Assembly: GCA_003427395.1 (NCBI GenBank) | Contig: BFEA01000155.1 | Coordinates: 2,628,481-2,674,806, forward strand | Direction: 5' to 3' | From: Chara braunii | Lineage: Eukaryota; Streptophyta; Charophyceae; Charales; Characeae | Length of the DNA stretch: 46,326 nucleotides | Shown here: piece after piece, positions 21,095-32,294 of the stretch | Numbering within the stretch: the first letter of the stretch is position 1 | Layout: each line of letters opens with the position of its first letter | Made by a program: the position numbers and the translations under genes | Notes under the pieces: generated by a model | What the model was told of the DNA's origin: nothing | Database searches by the model: none | Seen by the model: the letters and a program-made list of their open reading frames with translations, nothing else

Positions 21095-22598
21095 TGTTAC
21101 ATGCCAAGTTGGGCGATGTACATAATAATCGAGGATCCGCAATGTGATAAAAAGGACTGAATGGACAATGCAATGCAAGTAGAATCTCAACAAGCAGTGT
21201 GCTTTTATAGTGGAGGGAAGACTTTAGATACAAGTCCTGACCTGACCGGGACTGACCTCATTCACGTAGCACAAGATAGCGAAGCAGAATGCTAGAATGC
21301 AAATGACTAGCCCAATCAATGTTTAAACGCAGACCAAACATGCATCATGTCCATCACAAGGTGTGAAATAGCCTGGCGCTATACGCAGGAAAGAGGCGCC
21401 AGGTCCAGACACACACAGACGAAGAGAAGGGGATCAGACGAAGAAGAGGAAAGGGGAGATGGGAAAGTCGTCAACACCAAGTCTCGTTTCAAGTCCCAAA
21501 TAATCCCTCTTCGATATGTCTGAAGTCCAATGTCGAGTCTGGATCCAAATGTCACCAGGCTCTCTCTCTCTCTCTCTCTCGTAGTCTGCTGATGCAGTGA
21601 AGTAAGATAGTGGGAGGGTGAGAAGGAGATGGTGGACTGAGAAGAGGAAGAAGAACTATCTCTCTCATGTGTCAGGTACTAACCTGTGAAGATGGCGTTG
21701 TGCTGCAGGTACCTCGAAGACGAAGCTGGAGCAACAGCGCTGCAGGTAATTATCCCTGGCCTCCGCCCAATCTTCTCTCTCTAGTACTACTCTAGCTATG
21801 GCGCCCAGCGCTGAAGACTACTGCTAACGCTACAAAGCGCCCAGCGCTGAAGACTACTGCTAGCGCTAATACTACTCCTGCAGCGCTCCTCCAGAGTGCT
21901 GCTGCCGAATCCTGAAGACTACCTCCTGCCTCCTGACTACCTGCAGCCTGCAGGGCGGGCCAGTCTTATATAGTGCTGGCCCGTCCAGGAGGCTGCTCTT
22001 GCCAATGCCAAAACGTGCCAGACCCTGGGGTTGATGCTCAAACAAAGGTTGCATTGAAAATAGGCCACAAATGGCCTGAGCTAAAACTCTGGTCTGGTGC
22101 CTGAGTTTCAGGGCAGGTCGAACTGATGAGGGCCTGAAAATGGCCCTCAGTTTCAAGCTGAAAATACTCAGGGCCAGAAAGGCCCTGATTTAGCCTGAAA
22201 TGACACAGGGCCTGTAGGCCCTCATTTTCAGGCTTTCAGGCTGAAACGACACGGGGCCTCTAGGCCCTTGTTTTCAGGTTTTCAGGCTGAAACTGACACG
22301 GGGCCTGTAGGCCCTTGTTCTCAGGCTTTCAGGCTGAAACTGACACGGGGCCTGTAGGCCCTTGTTTTCAGGCTTTCAGGCTGAAACTGANTCAGGCTGA
22401 AACTGAGACGGGGCCTGTAGGCCCTTGTTTTCAGGCTTTCAGGCTGAAACTGACACGGGGCCTGTAGGCCCTTGTTTTCAGGCTTTTGGCCTGAAAACAA
22501 CACGGTGTCTGTAGGCCCTCGTTTTCAGGCTTTCAGGCTGAAAATGACACGGGCCTGAAAATGGTCCGTGCAGCCTGTTGCAGGCGCAGCAGGTAACA
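21095..22598 (-). repeat. Right LTR (5' LTR of copy B), about 1504 bp
   Basis: It starts TGTTACATGC and ends GCAGGTAACA, one mismatch from a perfect inverted terminal repeat. A single N at 22391 interrupts the 47-bp array (about 22199-22560). About the last 1 kb before that N appears the same as the last 1 kb before the N at 13798; both N lie 8593 bases apart, at the same LTR position. The right flank is GGGGC, matching the left flank of the whole block. Confidence 0.85.
21965..21972 (-). promoter_or_regulatory. TATA box, right LTR
   Basis: TATATAAG on the minus strand. This LTR is the 5' one in transcription order, so this is the copy that would drive gag-pol transcription. Confidence 0.55.
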
Positions 22599-23380
22599 GG
22601 GGCGCAGGTAGAAAACAGTGAATAGGTCGAGAAAGGGAGGAAGAATGCCAGATACGAAACGACACATAGACAGGAAAGAAGCACGGAGCGCAGGACAGAG
22701 AGCCAATCACACAAGTGGGGAAGAACATTTGGCAAGAGAGACAGTTAGGCAAACGAGTACAATTATGGAAAAATACGGTAGATAGAGGGAGGAGGGAAGG
22801 GGAGACAGCACACGGGAAGGGGACAGTGAAAGGAGAGAGAGAAGCACAAGAAACACATGGATCGAACAGAAAGCAGTAAGAGAAATGGTGTGCCAACCAT
22901 AAACAGAGAACGTCAATTCCAAGAGAGAGGGTGGAAGAGCAGGCAAGGAGAGAGGTGGGAAAAGCGGACCAGGGGCGGGGGTGAGGAGGAGAGAGGGTGG
23001 GGGGAGAAGCGAGAAGGGGCGATAAGAGAGAGGGGGGCGGATGGAGACGTCTTCTTGTGCTCTACAGGTACTGAAAAATTAGGAGAGTCCTTCCATGGAC
23101 AGTAAAGTGGAATGATGAGTGGTTTTCGGTGTTCTTGGAGAGTCTGACAGCTCTCCCAAGAATAGAGAGTGGGGGAGCGAGACCCTATGTCTCCAAACGC
23201 CACACCCACTATCTTTCGTAATCGACAGCAGGACAAGAACCCTCCAGCACAAGAATAATGCCATCATCCCAACTGAAATAACACCCACTTTCTTTCGGTA
23301 TAGCATTTTCCCCCGACAGCCCCAGCGATAAACAAGACAAACTAGGAACAGCAGAGGGGCCAGAAACATAGCCAAAGACC
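22599..23380. other. Purine-rich flank; no gene recognised
   Basis: The stretch 22780-23050 is strongly GA/GG-rich. Minus-strand frames through it give pyrimidine-biased hydrophobic peptides with no domain. It may be the continuation of the purine-rich host DNA at 3263-3777, split by the gypsy block. Confidence 0.5.
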
Positions 23381-23535
23381 AAGTAAGTTTTTATTCCTGT
23401 CGCCTAAAGATAGCAAAGCACAAAGAAGAAGAGCTCCTTCGGCGGGACATCCACTAAGCTGCCGCTTCACAGTCAACAAGCGCAATCCTACCAAGTTATC
23501 CGACGACATCATTCTCTGAATTCAATTCCAAAGTA

Positions 23536-23646
23536 CTACCGTCTTCACCCGATTAGAAAGCCCGGTCATTATCACTGCATCTGGACTGAAAAATGCCCCA
23601 AATACAGTTATAATGACCGGGCGTTCTGTTCAGGTGAAGACGGTAG
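23536..23646. mobile_element. Tc1/mariner-type MITE, 111 bp, near-palindromic
   Basis: The ends are CTACCGTCTTCACC and GGTGAAGACGGTAG, flanked on both sides by TA (23534-23535 and 23647-23648). Inverted repeats extend about 36 bp inward, to the CCCGGTCATTAT motif, with few mismatches. A TA target duplication and a short, fully hairpin-forming body are typical of Tc1/mariner MITEs. Related copies occur at 36616, 37782 and 38990-39215. Confidence 0.8.
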
Positions 23647-23659
23647 TAATAACCGCCTC

Positions 23660-23755
23660 CGTCTCCGTCATCTTATTGTATGTGGATTCGAACTCAGGTC
23701 TTTTTTCTCACACAGTTCTTTCTCAGTGCAGTGTCGGATTTGAGCCAAAGAGCAA
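23660..23755 (-). repeat. tRNA-derived SINE-like copy (third, most diverged)
   Basis: The minus strand contains a B box AGTTCGAATCC (complement of 23684-23694). Around it are GACCTGAG and AAGATGAC, which align with the better copies at 36713 and 38050. The A box is degenerate and there is no clear A tail. It lies directly beside the MITE. Confidence 0.45.
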
Positions 23756-23832
23756 ATAAGTTTTTATTCATGTTGCCTAAAGATAGCAAAAGCACAAAGA
23801 AGAGAAGAGGTCCTTCCTGACATCCACTCAAA

Positions 23833-25100
23833 ATTCGAACGATACACAGAAAGATTTTTATCATGGTGCAATGAATTGCAGGTTTACCAGTGGCCTGTAC
23901 ACGAACTTTGGTAGTTGTCTTCGCTTTCCTTGTTCTTGTGCTCGTCGGGGGGGTTCATCCCAAGACCGCTGGGGCTGTGTTCTATTCAGGTAGCCGGACT
24001 TAGTTTTGTATGTCTGCTCTTGGAGAACCGGTAGGCCCGTAGACCTTTTCTTTTAGGCTGTGGTAGGTCTGGTCCCCCATTCCCTAGTTTCAGTCTAGGT
24101 GCAGATGAGTTATATAGGTCGTAGATGGTTGTTGCTTTTGCGCGGTCAGATACGGTCTTGCTGTTTGGTCCGCTTTTAGCCCGTGGTAGAAGTACGCTGT
24201 GCACGATTTTGTACAGGTTCTTTGCTCATTTGGTAGGAAAGTCGAGGTGGGGAATCGGGCTGCGCTAATTTTAGCAGTGGACAGCTCCTTTGTCATCAGG
24301 CAGAGGCAGCCATAGCTGAAGCTGACGACGCCTGTTGAGGACAGCGCAGGTGGATGCCTTCCTGCCGCTGGTGATCCTATTCGTCAGCTTGTTGTTTGTG
24401 GGGAGGTTCGGGGTATAGCCGCTGTTTCATCATGCAGCTTACTGGTGGGCTGCTTCCACATCAAGGGCAGCCACTGCTTCTTCATCGAAGTACGCATCTC
24501 CTTCTAGTTGATGGATTCAGGCACTGTTACTTGGATGTCTGGCACGTGCCGGATCAGCGCCAGCAGCTTAGAGACACTTTTGGGAATTGGGTGCAGGGGA
24601 GGTTGTGCACCATACCTGTGTTAACGAGTTGGTGGGCGTAGAGAAGGAAGTTTTCCGGGATACTTCGTTGAAGTTGTGTTGTGGTGGACCGAAGGGGGAA
24701 TACATTCCGTGGTTGAGATTCTTGGGCGCGACTAGATTGAAGGGGAGAAGAGCAGGTGGATTATAATTTGTTTGAAAAAAAAAAACGTTTTTCATCAATT
24801 CTGTACTTGGTTTTGGCTTTCACTGTGCAACTCGTCTCCATAGCTATGTTGTGAATCTGCTCTCGCCAGTCTGCCTGCCATTGCAGATGTGTATGGGAAC
24901 ATTTGAATGCGGTTTTGGATTGCAAGCCAATCAAACACATACCGATAATCTCTGTGCAAAGAAAAACACAGACACACGAATTGAGAAACGGTACAAAAAT
25001 TAAAAAAAAGAAGAAGAGAAACGGCCCCTAAAGCTGAATCGATTAAACCACCTGTACCGTTGCCATATATCCGCCACGGGCCCCTCACTGCAACTTTCGA
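23833..25100. other. No gene recognised
   Basis: Several short open frames exist on both strands (for example 24396-24641 plus and 24795-25118 minus). None has a domain I recognise, and frames break often. A weak impression of cytochrome P450 fragments at 24330-24760 could not be supported. Confidence 0.4.
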
Positions 25101-26125
25101 ATGGCAGAAATGCAACAAAGGCCGATCAACAGCACATCCAGGGGGTCTAAGAACACCGGACCCCCTGGACTCCAGCTAAGTCCAGATACATCCAGGGGAT
25201 GCGGCACTTCAAGAACGCCAGACCCTCAAAAGCTTAAAATTTTTACATTTTTCGAGCCAATTCACTCGGATTCAATTTGGTTCACAAAATAAAAAATGTC
25301 CTTTTGACGAAATGGCTGTCCTTGTACCTTCTTGCAAATTGCTTTAGACAGAGTGGTGCTATATGTGAGCAGATGGCAGGTGGCTTTTGTTTCTTTTTTG
25401 TTTCGGGAAAATATCCTGGCAGATGGCTTTTCCCCCTCAGGCTGCTGCTCATAGGGTTTGATGCCAATTCAACAATTCAGTTCAAAAGATGATTATGATG
25501 ACACACTCACTTTCAAACAGGACAGGATGAGAAGAGAGTTAGAGTAGAAGAAACTATCATATGTCCAGCATCCAACCTCTACAACAACCTGGACTTAAAT
25601 GAAGAAGAAGAAGAACAACAACAACAAAGAGAGACGAGAAGGAAGAACAGACCAAGGCATAGAAAACAGGAGGGCAAGGAAACAGAATGAGTATTCTCCC
25701 GAACGTGACCCAATAGGACGATGTAAAACAAACCGCCTATCACAGCCAGCCGCGTGCGAAAATTGACTGTCAGTTCAGTTCCCTGAACATCGTCAATATC
25801 CTGCCAAATCTTGAAGCACTGCCCGGAGGATGATTGGTCCTACACCGCGCTTTGAGCGGTCGACAGACAGCCAACACTCATCAGGGATCAAATCATTGAG
25901 GAGCCAGCCTCTGCTCCGCGAGGCAACATTCGAAATCTATCTCGGAAATGATGCTATGTTAAAATGGTTTGATTTCAGACAGGTGATTGCAGGCGCCGGT
26001 CGTTCTAAATCTTTTTTAAAAGAACGAAGCATACACGAAGAATGTTGTGCAGCCAGACGAGCGAGGGCCACCCATAGTGCATCCGATAGGGCATGCAGGG
26101 GTGAGGTCCCCCTAGCGAAGTAGGC
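25101..26125. other. No gene recognised; small hairpin at 25137-25169
   Basis: An 11-bp perfect inverted repeat (TCCAGGGGGTC and GACCCCCTGGA) with an 11-base loop lies at 25137-25169. A GAA/CAA trinucleotide tract lies near 25602-25630. An open frame at 25830-26123 plus has no recognisable domain. Confidence 0.45.
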
Positions 26126-26129
26126 CGAA

Positions 26130-26430
26130 TTCTTTGTGTTATGCCCCTGTCAGGTGGGTGCACAAATTTGCAATTTGGACCTTTCTGTTTGGGCCTGGGC
26201 ATTTTACAATCAGGCCTTGGAAAAGTTAACAACCGGGGCATTTTGCAAAGTTGTACGGTACCTGGCAGGGGTATATTGCAAAGATGGGGGGCTCCAACCT
26301 ACACCAGGGGCATTTCACAACAGATCTTTTTTTTTTTTATCAGAGAGGCATTCTTCCGCTCTATTCACATCTTTCGGTGCCATTTTCGCATATGTCTCAA
26401 CTTATGGGGATATTTTGCAAATTATCCCTT
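26130..26430. repeat. Degenerate repeat with GGGGCATTTTGCAA motifs
   Basis: Variants of GGGGCATTTTGCAA recur roughly every 30-50 bases, and give repeated GILQ peptides in frame. The segment CAAATTTGCAATTTGGA resembles the right arm of the long inverted repeat at 41018-41494, so the two loci may belong to one family. Confidence 0.4.
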
Positions 26431-26695
26431 CTTTTTTTTTTCTAGACTTCCTCCTACCCATGCTTCAAGCCATAGGCCCTGCTGTCCCACCACTGGTCAA
26501 AACAGTGAATGTATAGCGCCATGTTTGATGGCAAAATACGCTCACAATTTTCCATATTTGACCCGTGGTGGTGGACGGAGCGCCGTAAATGATCTTCCGT
26601 TACCCAACTTCAAACAGACTATCACCGACGGACGTGGTAGGTAAAAAAAAGAAAAAAGAAAGAGACCGAACACCACGGGCAGAAGTCAGGAAAGT

Positions 26696-26964
26696 TCCCC
26701 CCCCCCAAAAAAAAAACAAAAAACAAAGAAGAACCAACCACCGAAGAACGAAAGGTCAGCCTCCTTCCGGGGATTGCCTTATGGCATACGGCACATTTGG
26801 AGAGTGAGGATTGATAGAGAGTGAGAAATGGGCTTGTTATTGGGTTGGAGTCATTACAAAAGAGAATTAAGGTTGATGTTCTGGCCCTCATTTCCTTAGA
26901 TTGGAAAAAGACTGTGAAAGACAGCCACCCTCAGCAGTCATGAAAGTCCACACCCATCATTCCC

Positions 26965-26995
<31 letters not shown>

Positions 26996-27250
26996 AACAA
27001 ACAAACAAAAAAAAAGTAAAAAAAAAAAAAGAAGAAGAAGAAGCAACCACCGGACAACCAAAGATCAGACTCCTTTGGGGGATTGTCTTATGGCACGTTT
27101 GGAGAGCGAGGAATGATAGAGTGGGAAATGGGCTCATTATTGGCTTTGAGTCATCACTAGAGAGACTTGAGGTTGATGTCCGCGCCCTGATTTACTTAGA
27201 TTGGAGATTTAAAGAGTTAGGTTGGAAAAAGAAAGTGTGAAGGACAAATC
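26696..27250. repeat. Two diverged tandem units of about 300 bp
   Basis: Unit 1 (about 26696-26945) and unit 2 (about 26963-27250) each start with a C run followed by an A-rich run. They share CAACCACCG, GGGGATTG, CTTATGGCA, AATGGGCT, GAGTCAT and AGGTTGATGT in the same order, offset about 308 bases. Unit 2 carries extra A/GAA repeats. No coding role is seen. Confidence 0.75.
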
Positions 27251-27905
27251 ATTTGCTCCTGCTCTTATTAAAAAGTCACGGACTACTTAAAGCACCAGAC
27301 TACTTAAACCACCAGTACACCACACATCGGCCGGCGGGTGTCAGCATGAAACCCGTACCACTTCGTAGGCCGCCGATTCTTTTTTTCAACGGTGGGTCTG
27401 GCTGCACGGCCCCTCCGAGTTTTGCTCGTGGTGACAAAAAACTTTCTGCAAGGCTGGGGCCGTGTACTTGCGGTTAAAGCTTCTTGCCCTGCATTGCATT
27501 GGTCACAATAGATGGAGCCACAGGTTTGAATACACTTTGGCCCGTCGCTTGTGGCCCTGCACACAATGGACGGCCTATTCTAAACCACCAGTACTTTTCC
27601 CCACTTGGAAAACAAATATGGGGCTTGCACACAGAAGCAACTTTCAAAGGTCCTGGTACGGGAACAAGTTAGGGTACCGGTTCGGGTACCAAAATGGCTG
27701 GCCCGCGTGGGTTCGTTTTTCTTGCTGGGCAGGCATTATCAGGCACTTGCAGGCTCTCGGCTTCAATATCTGGGCAAGGTACTGGTGGGGGGAGGGAAAG
27801 AATCACTATCCCACTGTAAAGGAAATAGGACTCAACTATGAGGGAGTTATACCATTAGACTTAGGGCCCCACTGTAACTTGGGGCCTGGCCACACAACCG
27901 TCGAA
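27251..27905. other. No gene recognised
   Basis: A 152-residue frame at 27462-27920 on the plus strand has no recognisable domain and no matching frame elsewhere. CTACTTAAA-type motifs repeat at the left edge. I would not call a gene here. Confidence 0.4.
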
Positions 27906-27911
27906 ACAAAA

Positions 27912-28016
27912 AACGAATGAATGCATCTTCCTGTGGAGAAGGGCAAGATGCACCCATTACTATCCATAGCATTGGATGCATCTTACCACTTTCCGTGGCA
28001 GATGCATTCATTCGTT
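27912..28016. mobile_element. Hairpin (foldback) element, about 105 bp
   Basis: Perfect 17-bp inverted arms (AACGAATGAATGCATCT and its complement) lie at 27912-27928 and 28000-28016. A second imperfect paired stretch, AAGATGCA, lies further in. GGCCTGGCCAC and GTGGCGAGGCC extend the pairing weakly outside. The shape is MITE-like, but no target duplication was found. Confidence 0.5.
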
Positions 28017-28030
28017 CCGTGGCGAGGCCC

Positions 28031-28206
28031 TTAATAGCTCAAAGAGGAGTTACCATCTGACTATAGAGCATCTGACTATAGATAGGTAAAGAGTTGCCGT
28101 TGGACGGAGGGGTGTTCCGTTTCGACTACAGGCCGAGGTGCTATCCCAGGATGGTAAAGGTACCCTCCGACTTGGTCTAAAGCGGAGTTTTTTTTGCCCC
28201 GACTTA
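28031..28206. repeat. Degenerate GTTACCATC minisatellite, left part
   Basis: Irregular units of about 20-26 bp resemble GGAGTTACCATCCGACTATAG. The array is cut at 28206 by the Harbinger element and resumes at 35129, so it was continuous before that insertion. Confidence 0.7.
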
Positions 28207-28808
28207 TGGTAGGACCCCACAGGACGGCAGCAAACGGTTTCGAAAGTCACAACTTCCAGCCGACTGCCCACCGCCAACGGAAACGATGAAACAGAGGGGA
28301 CCCCACCACCGCTTCAAAATGTTGCTCTGGAGTCGGCACCGGTTACCCAAAAAGGAAATTCCGGGGCGTATTTCCTTTTCGGGAAAGGACGGGGCCGGTG
28401 AGGGCATTCCAGGTCCGTTGCCGGCAGTGGTAATGGAAGGGTGGCTGTGGGTAGTGGGCGACCGTGCGGCACCGATATGGAGGCGGGCGACATACCTTCC
28501 CCGGTCCCGGGTTCCAAGCCATTGGGCCGTACGTTGTGCTTCGGGGAGTCGTCCACCGCTTCGCCGTCACAGAGGCTCTGAGCTGCTAATGCCATACCCG
28601 TTCCCTTTGAAGCTGCCGAGTGCATCATCACAACCACCGCACACGAGGACGCCCTGCGCGCCCCTGCGAGCATTCAGCAGATGAAGCACATGACTGGTTG
28701 CACCCTACTCATTGACATCGGTGGGGGTGACATTGGTGTCGGAAGACAGCATTTTTGAAAGTGTGAGGTGTTGTTCCTCCTGTTCTTGCACACGGTATCC
28801 GCGCACAC

Positions 28809-30256
28809 ATGGACAACGGAGGAGCACATCAGAGCCAACGTAATGGAGGAGAGGAAGTCGGTGATGACGTGCTGTTCATGACCATCATGGCGATCATGCA
28901 GTGGATGAACAGGCGGAATGTAGTAGTCATGGTTGTGCTGCAGGCTGCAGCCTCCATGCCTGTGTTCAACACCGACTTGCAGCAGTGCTTGCTACTTCTT
29001 GCAGGATGTGTTTACCATATCATGGTTGTGGAGTGGCTGGCGATGAGGAACATGGAGAGGGTAATGGATAACGGAAGGAGGATTTGGGTGTTGGAGCAGA
29101 GCGGGGGGGGTTGGCAGGACCTGCAGCGTGTGGGCCACCGTCATGACAAGGCGTTCGTGAGATTCTGCAGGCTGCCACGTCCACTCTTCCATGACGTGCT
29201 TCAGCGCATTGGTCCGTTGATACACGCCAGACCACGAATTGGAAACAGCCTTTGCCGGCGGAGCAGAAATTTGCATGTGCCCTCATCAGGTGGACGATTG
29301 GCAGTTACCACAAGCAGTCAGGACACGGGCTGGGCATAGGTCTTATGAGTGCGCTGCGAAGCAACAAGGACGTGGCTGAAGCTATCGTTAGGGAATACCC
29401 TCGTGTCATCTCCTTTCCACAGGGACGGCGTTTAGAGGACTGCATGAATCACTTTGAGCGCAAAGGCTTCCCTCGGTGTGTGGGTGCTATTGATTGCACC
29501 CATTTGTACATCGAAAAGCCCAGGAATGAACGTCCGGAGTGCTACTTCGATCGCACAAGACAATTCTCCATTGTGGCACAAGTTGTTTGCGACCATGAGT
29601 GCCAAATTTCCGACGTTTATGTCGGGAGCCCGGGATCTCTTCACGACTCTTGCGTGCTGCGAATGTCCCATCTTTGCATTCAAGGTTAGAGCGGCAAAGA
29701 TGTGTTTTGGGGGGAGCCTACGTTGTTGCGGGATGGCACATCTATTGCACCCTACTTGTTGGGAGATGTGGGCTTTCCTTTGCTCGACTTGCTGATGCCT
29801 CCCCATAGCACGTGCAGGGATCGTACCCCCGCGCAGGTCACATACGATGATGTCCACTCAATGGCGAGGAATGTCATTGAGCGTGCATTCGAGATTCTGA
29901 AGGGCGTCTGGAGGAATTTTGGGTGGCGGCAAATCGGGAATTTGAAGACCATTTATTGGGAGTTCATGGCAGTGTGCATCTTGCACAATCTGCTCATCAA
30001 CTACAAAGTCGATCTGCAAGACATGATGGCATCAGACGATGACCCAAACAATGACAACAGTGATGAGGACAATCGTCCTTGCAAGCGACGTCCACGCGTT
30101 CCATGCAATGTGAGGGATGTGGCGGATGACGACCACGTTTGCATCAACTTCCAGAGTCTTAAGAGGACGCAGCGGATCACATCCAGATTGGTTGGACACG
30201 TCTGCCATCATGTCCGTGTACATGGTCCACCAGATCCCAGTCCTTGGCGGGCATGA
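28809..30256 (+). pseudogene. PIF/Harbinger DDE transposase (DDE_Tnp_4 type), frameshift plus stop
   Basis: The product would cut and join transposon DNA. The first part (28809-29250) holds the helical N-terminus, including a segment typical of the family (HDKAFVRFCRLPRPLFHDVL). A one-base loss near 29245 moves the reading frame. The second part has the first catalytic Asp in CVGAIDCTHLYI (about 29492) and the second in GSPGSLHDS (about 29645). An in-frame TAG lies at 29687-29689. The same frame continues with the GDVGFPLLDLLMPP motif and the catalytic Glu in NVIERAFEILKGVW (about 29879), then an acidic and a basic C-terminal stretch ending at 30256. All three catalytic residues are present, so the gene decayed recently or the errors are sequencing errors. 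The start ATG follows ACAC and is the first in frame. Confidence 0.85.
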
Positions 30257-30380
30257 GCGCAACACAAAGAGAGAGAGAAGGAGAGAGAGAGAGAGAGCAG
30301 CTGAGATACAGCACATGACAGATTTGTTTCCGGTGTGATGTCGGCCATATGGCGACTTCTCCATGTTCTGACGTGTGTCA

Positions 30381-30461
<81 letters not shown>

Positions 30462-31350
30462 CGTTTTCCATCGCTTTAATCATACAAAGATCGTATATAT
30501 TCATGCATCTTGTTCGTTCATTTGAAGAGCATGCATGAACCCGTGAAACGAGACGGATACATGACCAGACAAAACAAAATAATATAAAAATTTGAGGAAA
30601 AAAAAGTCCGCCAAACAAAATAACTTCCGAACTCCATGCTTTGAAAATAACACAAGTACACGATTCAACATACATGTGGCAACAATTCGTAACTCGTGCT
30701 TTGTTTTCGTCGTCTTGTACTTCTGTTTTCAGAAATGTTCATTAATTGGTTGATTGATTGATTGGGAGATGCGGCTTTTTTGCTCGCCCTTCTCCGTTCA
30801 GCAAAATCAATCAATCAATCAAGCAATCCATCAAGCAGCCTATCAATCAACCAACGAACCAATCAATCAACGAACCAGTCAATCAATCAGTGACATTGAT
30901 TTCCGTTTGTGCGTACTCATACTGTCAGCTTCTTTATCGTTGTGTCGATACGTTCGCATGTCGGGAATGTATTTTTCAGTGATTAAATGATTGCTTGATT
31001 GATGAATTGATTGATTGATTGGGTCAGGATTCTCCTTTCTCGCTGGCCACAACCCAACCCACAATTAACCATTCAAGCAACCGATCTATTCATCGATCAG
31101 TATGTCACAAAGCTACATGCAAACACACACATGGTCATCGTTTCTGCACATACGGCCATGAAAAACATCAAAGCACGGAGGGCGAAATAAAAACCATGAA
31201 CAGTTCAAAAGGAGAAAAAAAAAAACGAAACAACAAACAAAAAATACATGTATAGTGACTGCCGCCATCCAAATGTTGAGGGCATTTTTTTGCAGCGGTG
31301 CAAATGAGGCCTTGTGCCTGTCGATTTCCATCGTTGTTCAATCTCCACTG

Positions 31351-31439
<89 letters not shown>

Positions 31440-31514
31440 NNNNNNNNNNNNNNNNNNNNNNNNNNNNNNNNNNNNNNNNNNNNNNNNNNNNNNNNNNNNN
31501 NNNNNNNNNNNNNN

Positions 31515-31605
<91 letters not shown>

Positions 31606-32142
31606 CACTGTTGCTGTCTCTCGCTCCCTGTCGTCCTCTCCACCACCCGATGCCAACTTCACATACTTATGTGCAGCAGTCCCCCCCCCCCCCGATATCT
31701 CCAGCATCTACAGGCTAGCCGCGGAATGGCATCATGCAAACAGCCTTGGCAAAAGTTCTGCTTCGGAATGGAGTTCCACTTCCCTCGATCGCCCTATATA
31801 CCTGCATGCATGGAAGTGTACCCCTGGGGGAAGGCAACCACTCCGTACAGATCATCATACGGAGTCGGGGAAGAAACTGAACGGAGGAAAGGCAAAAAAA
31901 AAAAAAAAAATCCCCCAAAAAGGGAAAATTTGGAAATAGGAGAGTGGACTTCAAATTTCTAAAACAAACCAATAGGAAACAAAAAGGCCCCCCTTCCAGT
32001 GGACGGCAACTACCTCCTTCACCCGCCGATATCGAACAATGAAGTGTTCGAGAAATGGTCACATCGAACCCCGATTGCAAGCGCCATACTGCGAAAAACA
32101 CCGCTCCAAGTGCACAGACGCGATGAACAAATCGTCGGTCCC

Positions 32143-32193
<51 letters not shown>

Positions 32194-32294
32194 CATTGTG
32201 CGTGTGTGTGAGTGCACACAAACACACACACACAAACAAACCGGCACACAACAACAACGAAACTGCGAGGCATTCCCTCACTTGCTGGAGGGAT
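30257..32294. other. Microsatellite-rich middle of the Harbinger element with N gap
   Basis: It contains (TC)n at 30384-30428 running into (TATC)n to about 30462. Inverted TTGA/TCAA repeats lie at 30744-30895 and 30985-31022. A (TC)n tract at 31352-31602 is interrupted by 75 N (31440-31514), and (TG)n lies at 32143-32192. No coding region is convincing. Long serine/leucine or arginine/glutamate frames here are translations of the dinucleotide repeats. Confidence 0.7.

Larger units (their letters stand above)
3778..22598 (-). mobile_element. Tandem Ty3/gypsy chromovirus: LTR-internal-LTR-internal-LTR
   Basis: Three LTRs flank two internal regions in the same, minus-strand, orientation. The block is bounded by GGGGC on both sides (3773-3777 and 22599-22603), the 5-bp target duplication expected for gypsy elements. 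The coding order on the minus strand is gag, protease, RT, RNase H, integrase, chromodomain. The tRNA primer site resembles initiator Met and the polypurine tract is AGGCGGGGGG. Both internal regions are broken and share several lesions, so they were probably multiplied by local recombination, not by independent transposition. Single N characters at 9341, 13798 and 22391 and patches of N in the left copy show that the assembly is uncertain here. Confidence 0.9.
23381..23832. repeat. Pair of ~75-bp direct repeats flanking MITE and SINE copies
   Basis: A segment with TAAGTTTTTATTC, GCCTAAAGATAGCAAA and GACATCCACT occurs at about 23383-23455 and again, diverged, at about 23755-23832. Between them lie the TA-flanked MITE and a SINE-like copy. 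The pattern fits an old local duplication later interrupted by insertions. Confidence 0.65.

Noticed and set aside
24330-24760. Possible cytochrome P450 fragments on the plus strand
   Set aside because: The resemblance is confined to short stretches in different frames, without the heme-binding Cys motif, so it cannot be supported.
27462-27920. 152-residue open frame
   Set aside because: No domain, no repeat of the frame elsewhere, and no splice or start evidence, so it is not called as a gene.
31168-31962. Long frames on both strands around the TC tract
   Set aside because: They are translations of a dinucleotide repeat and an N gap, with no other content.
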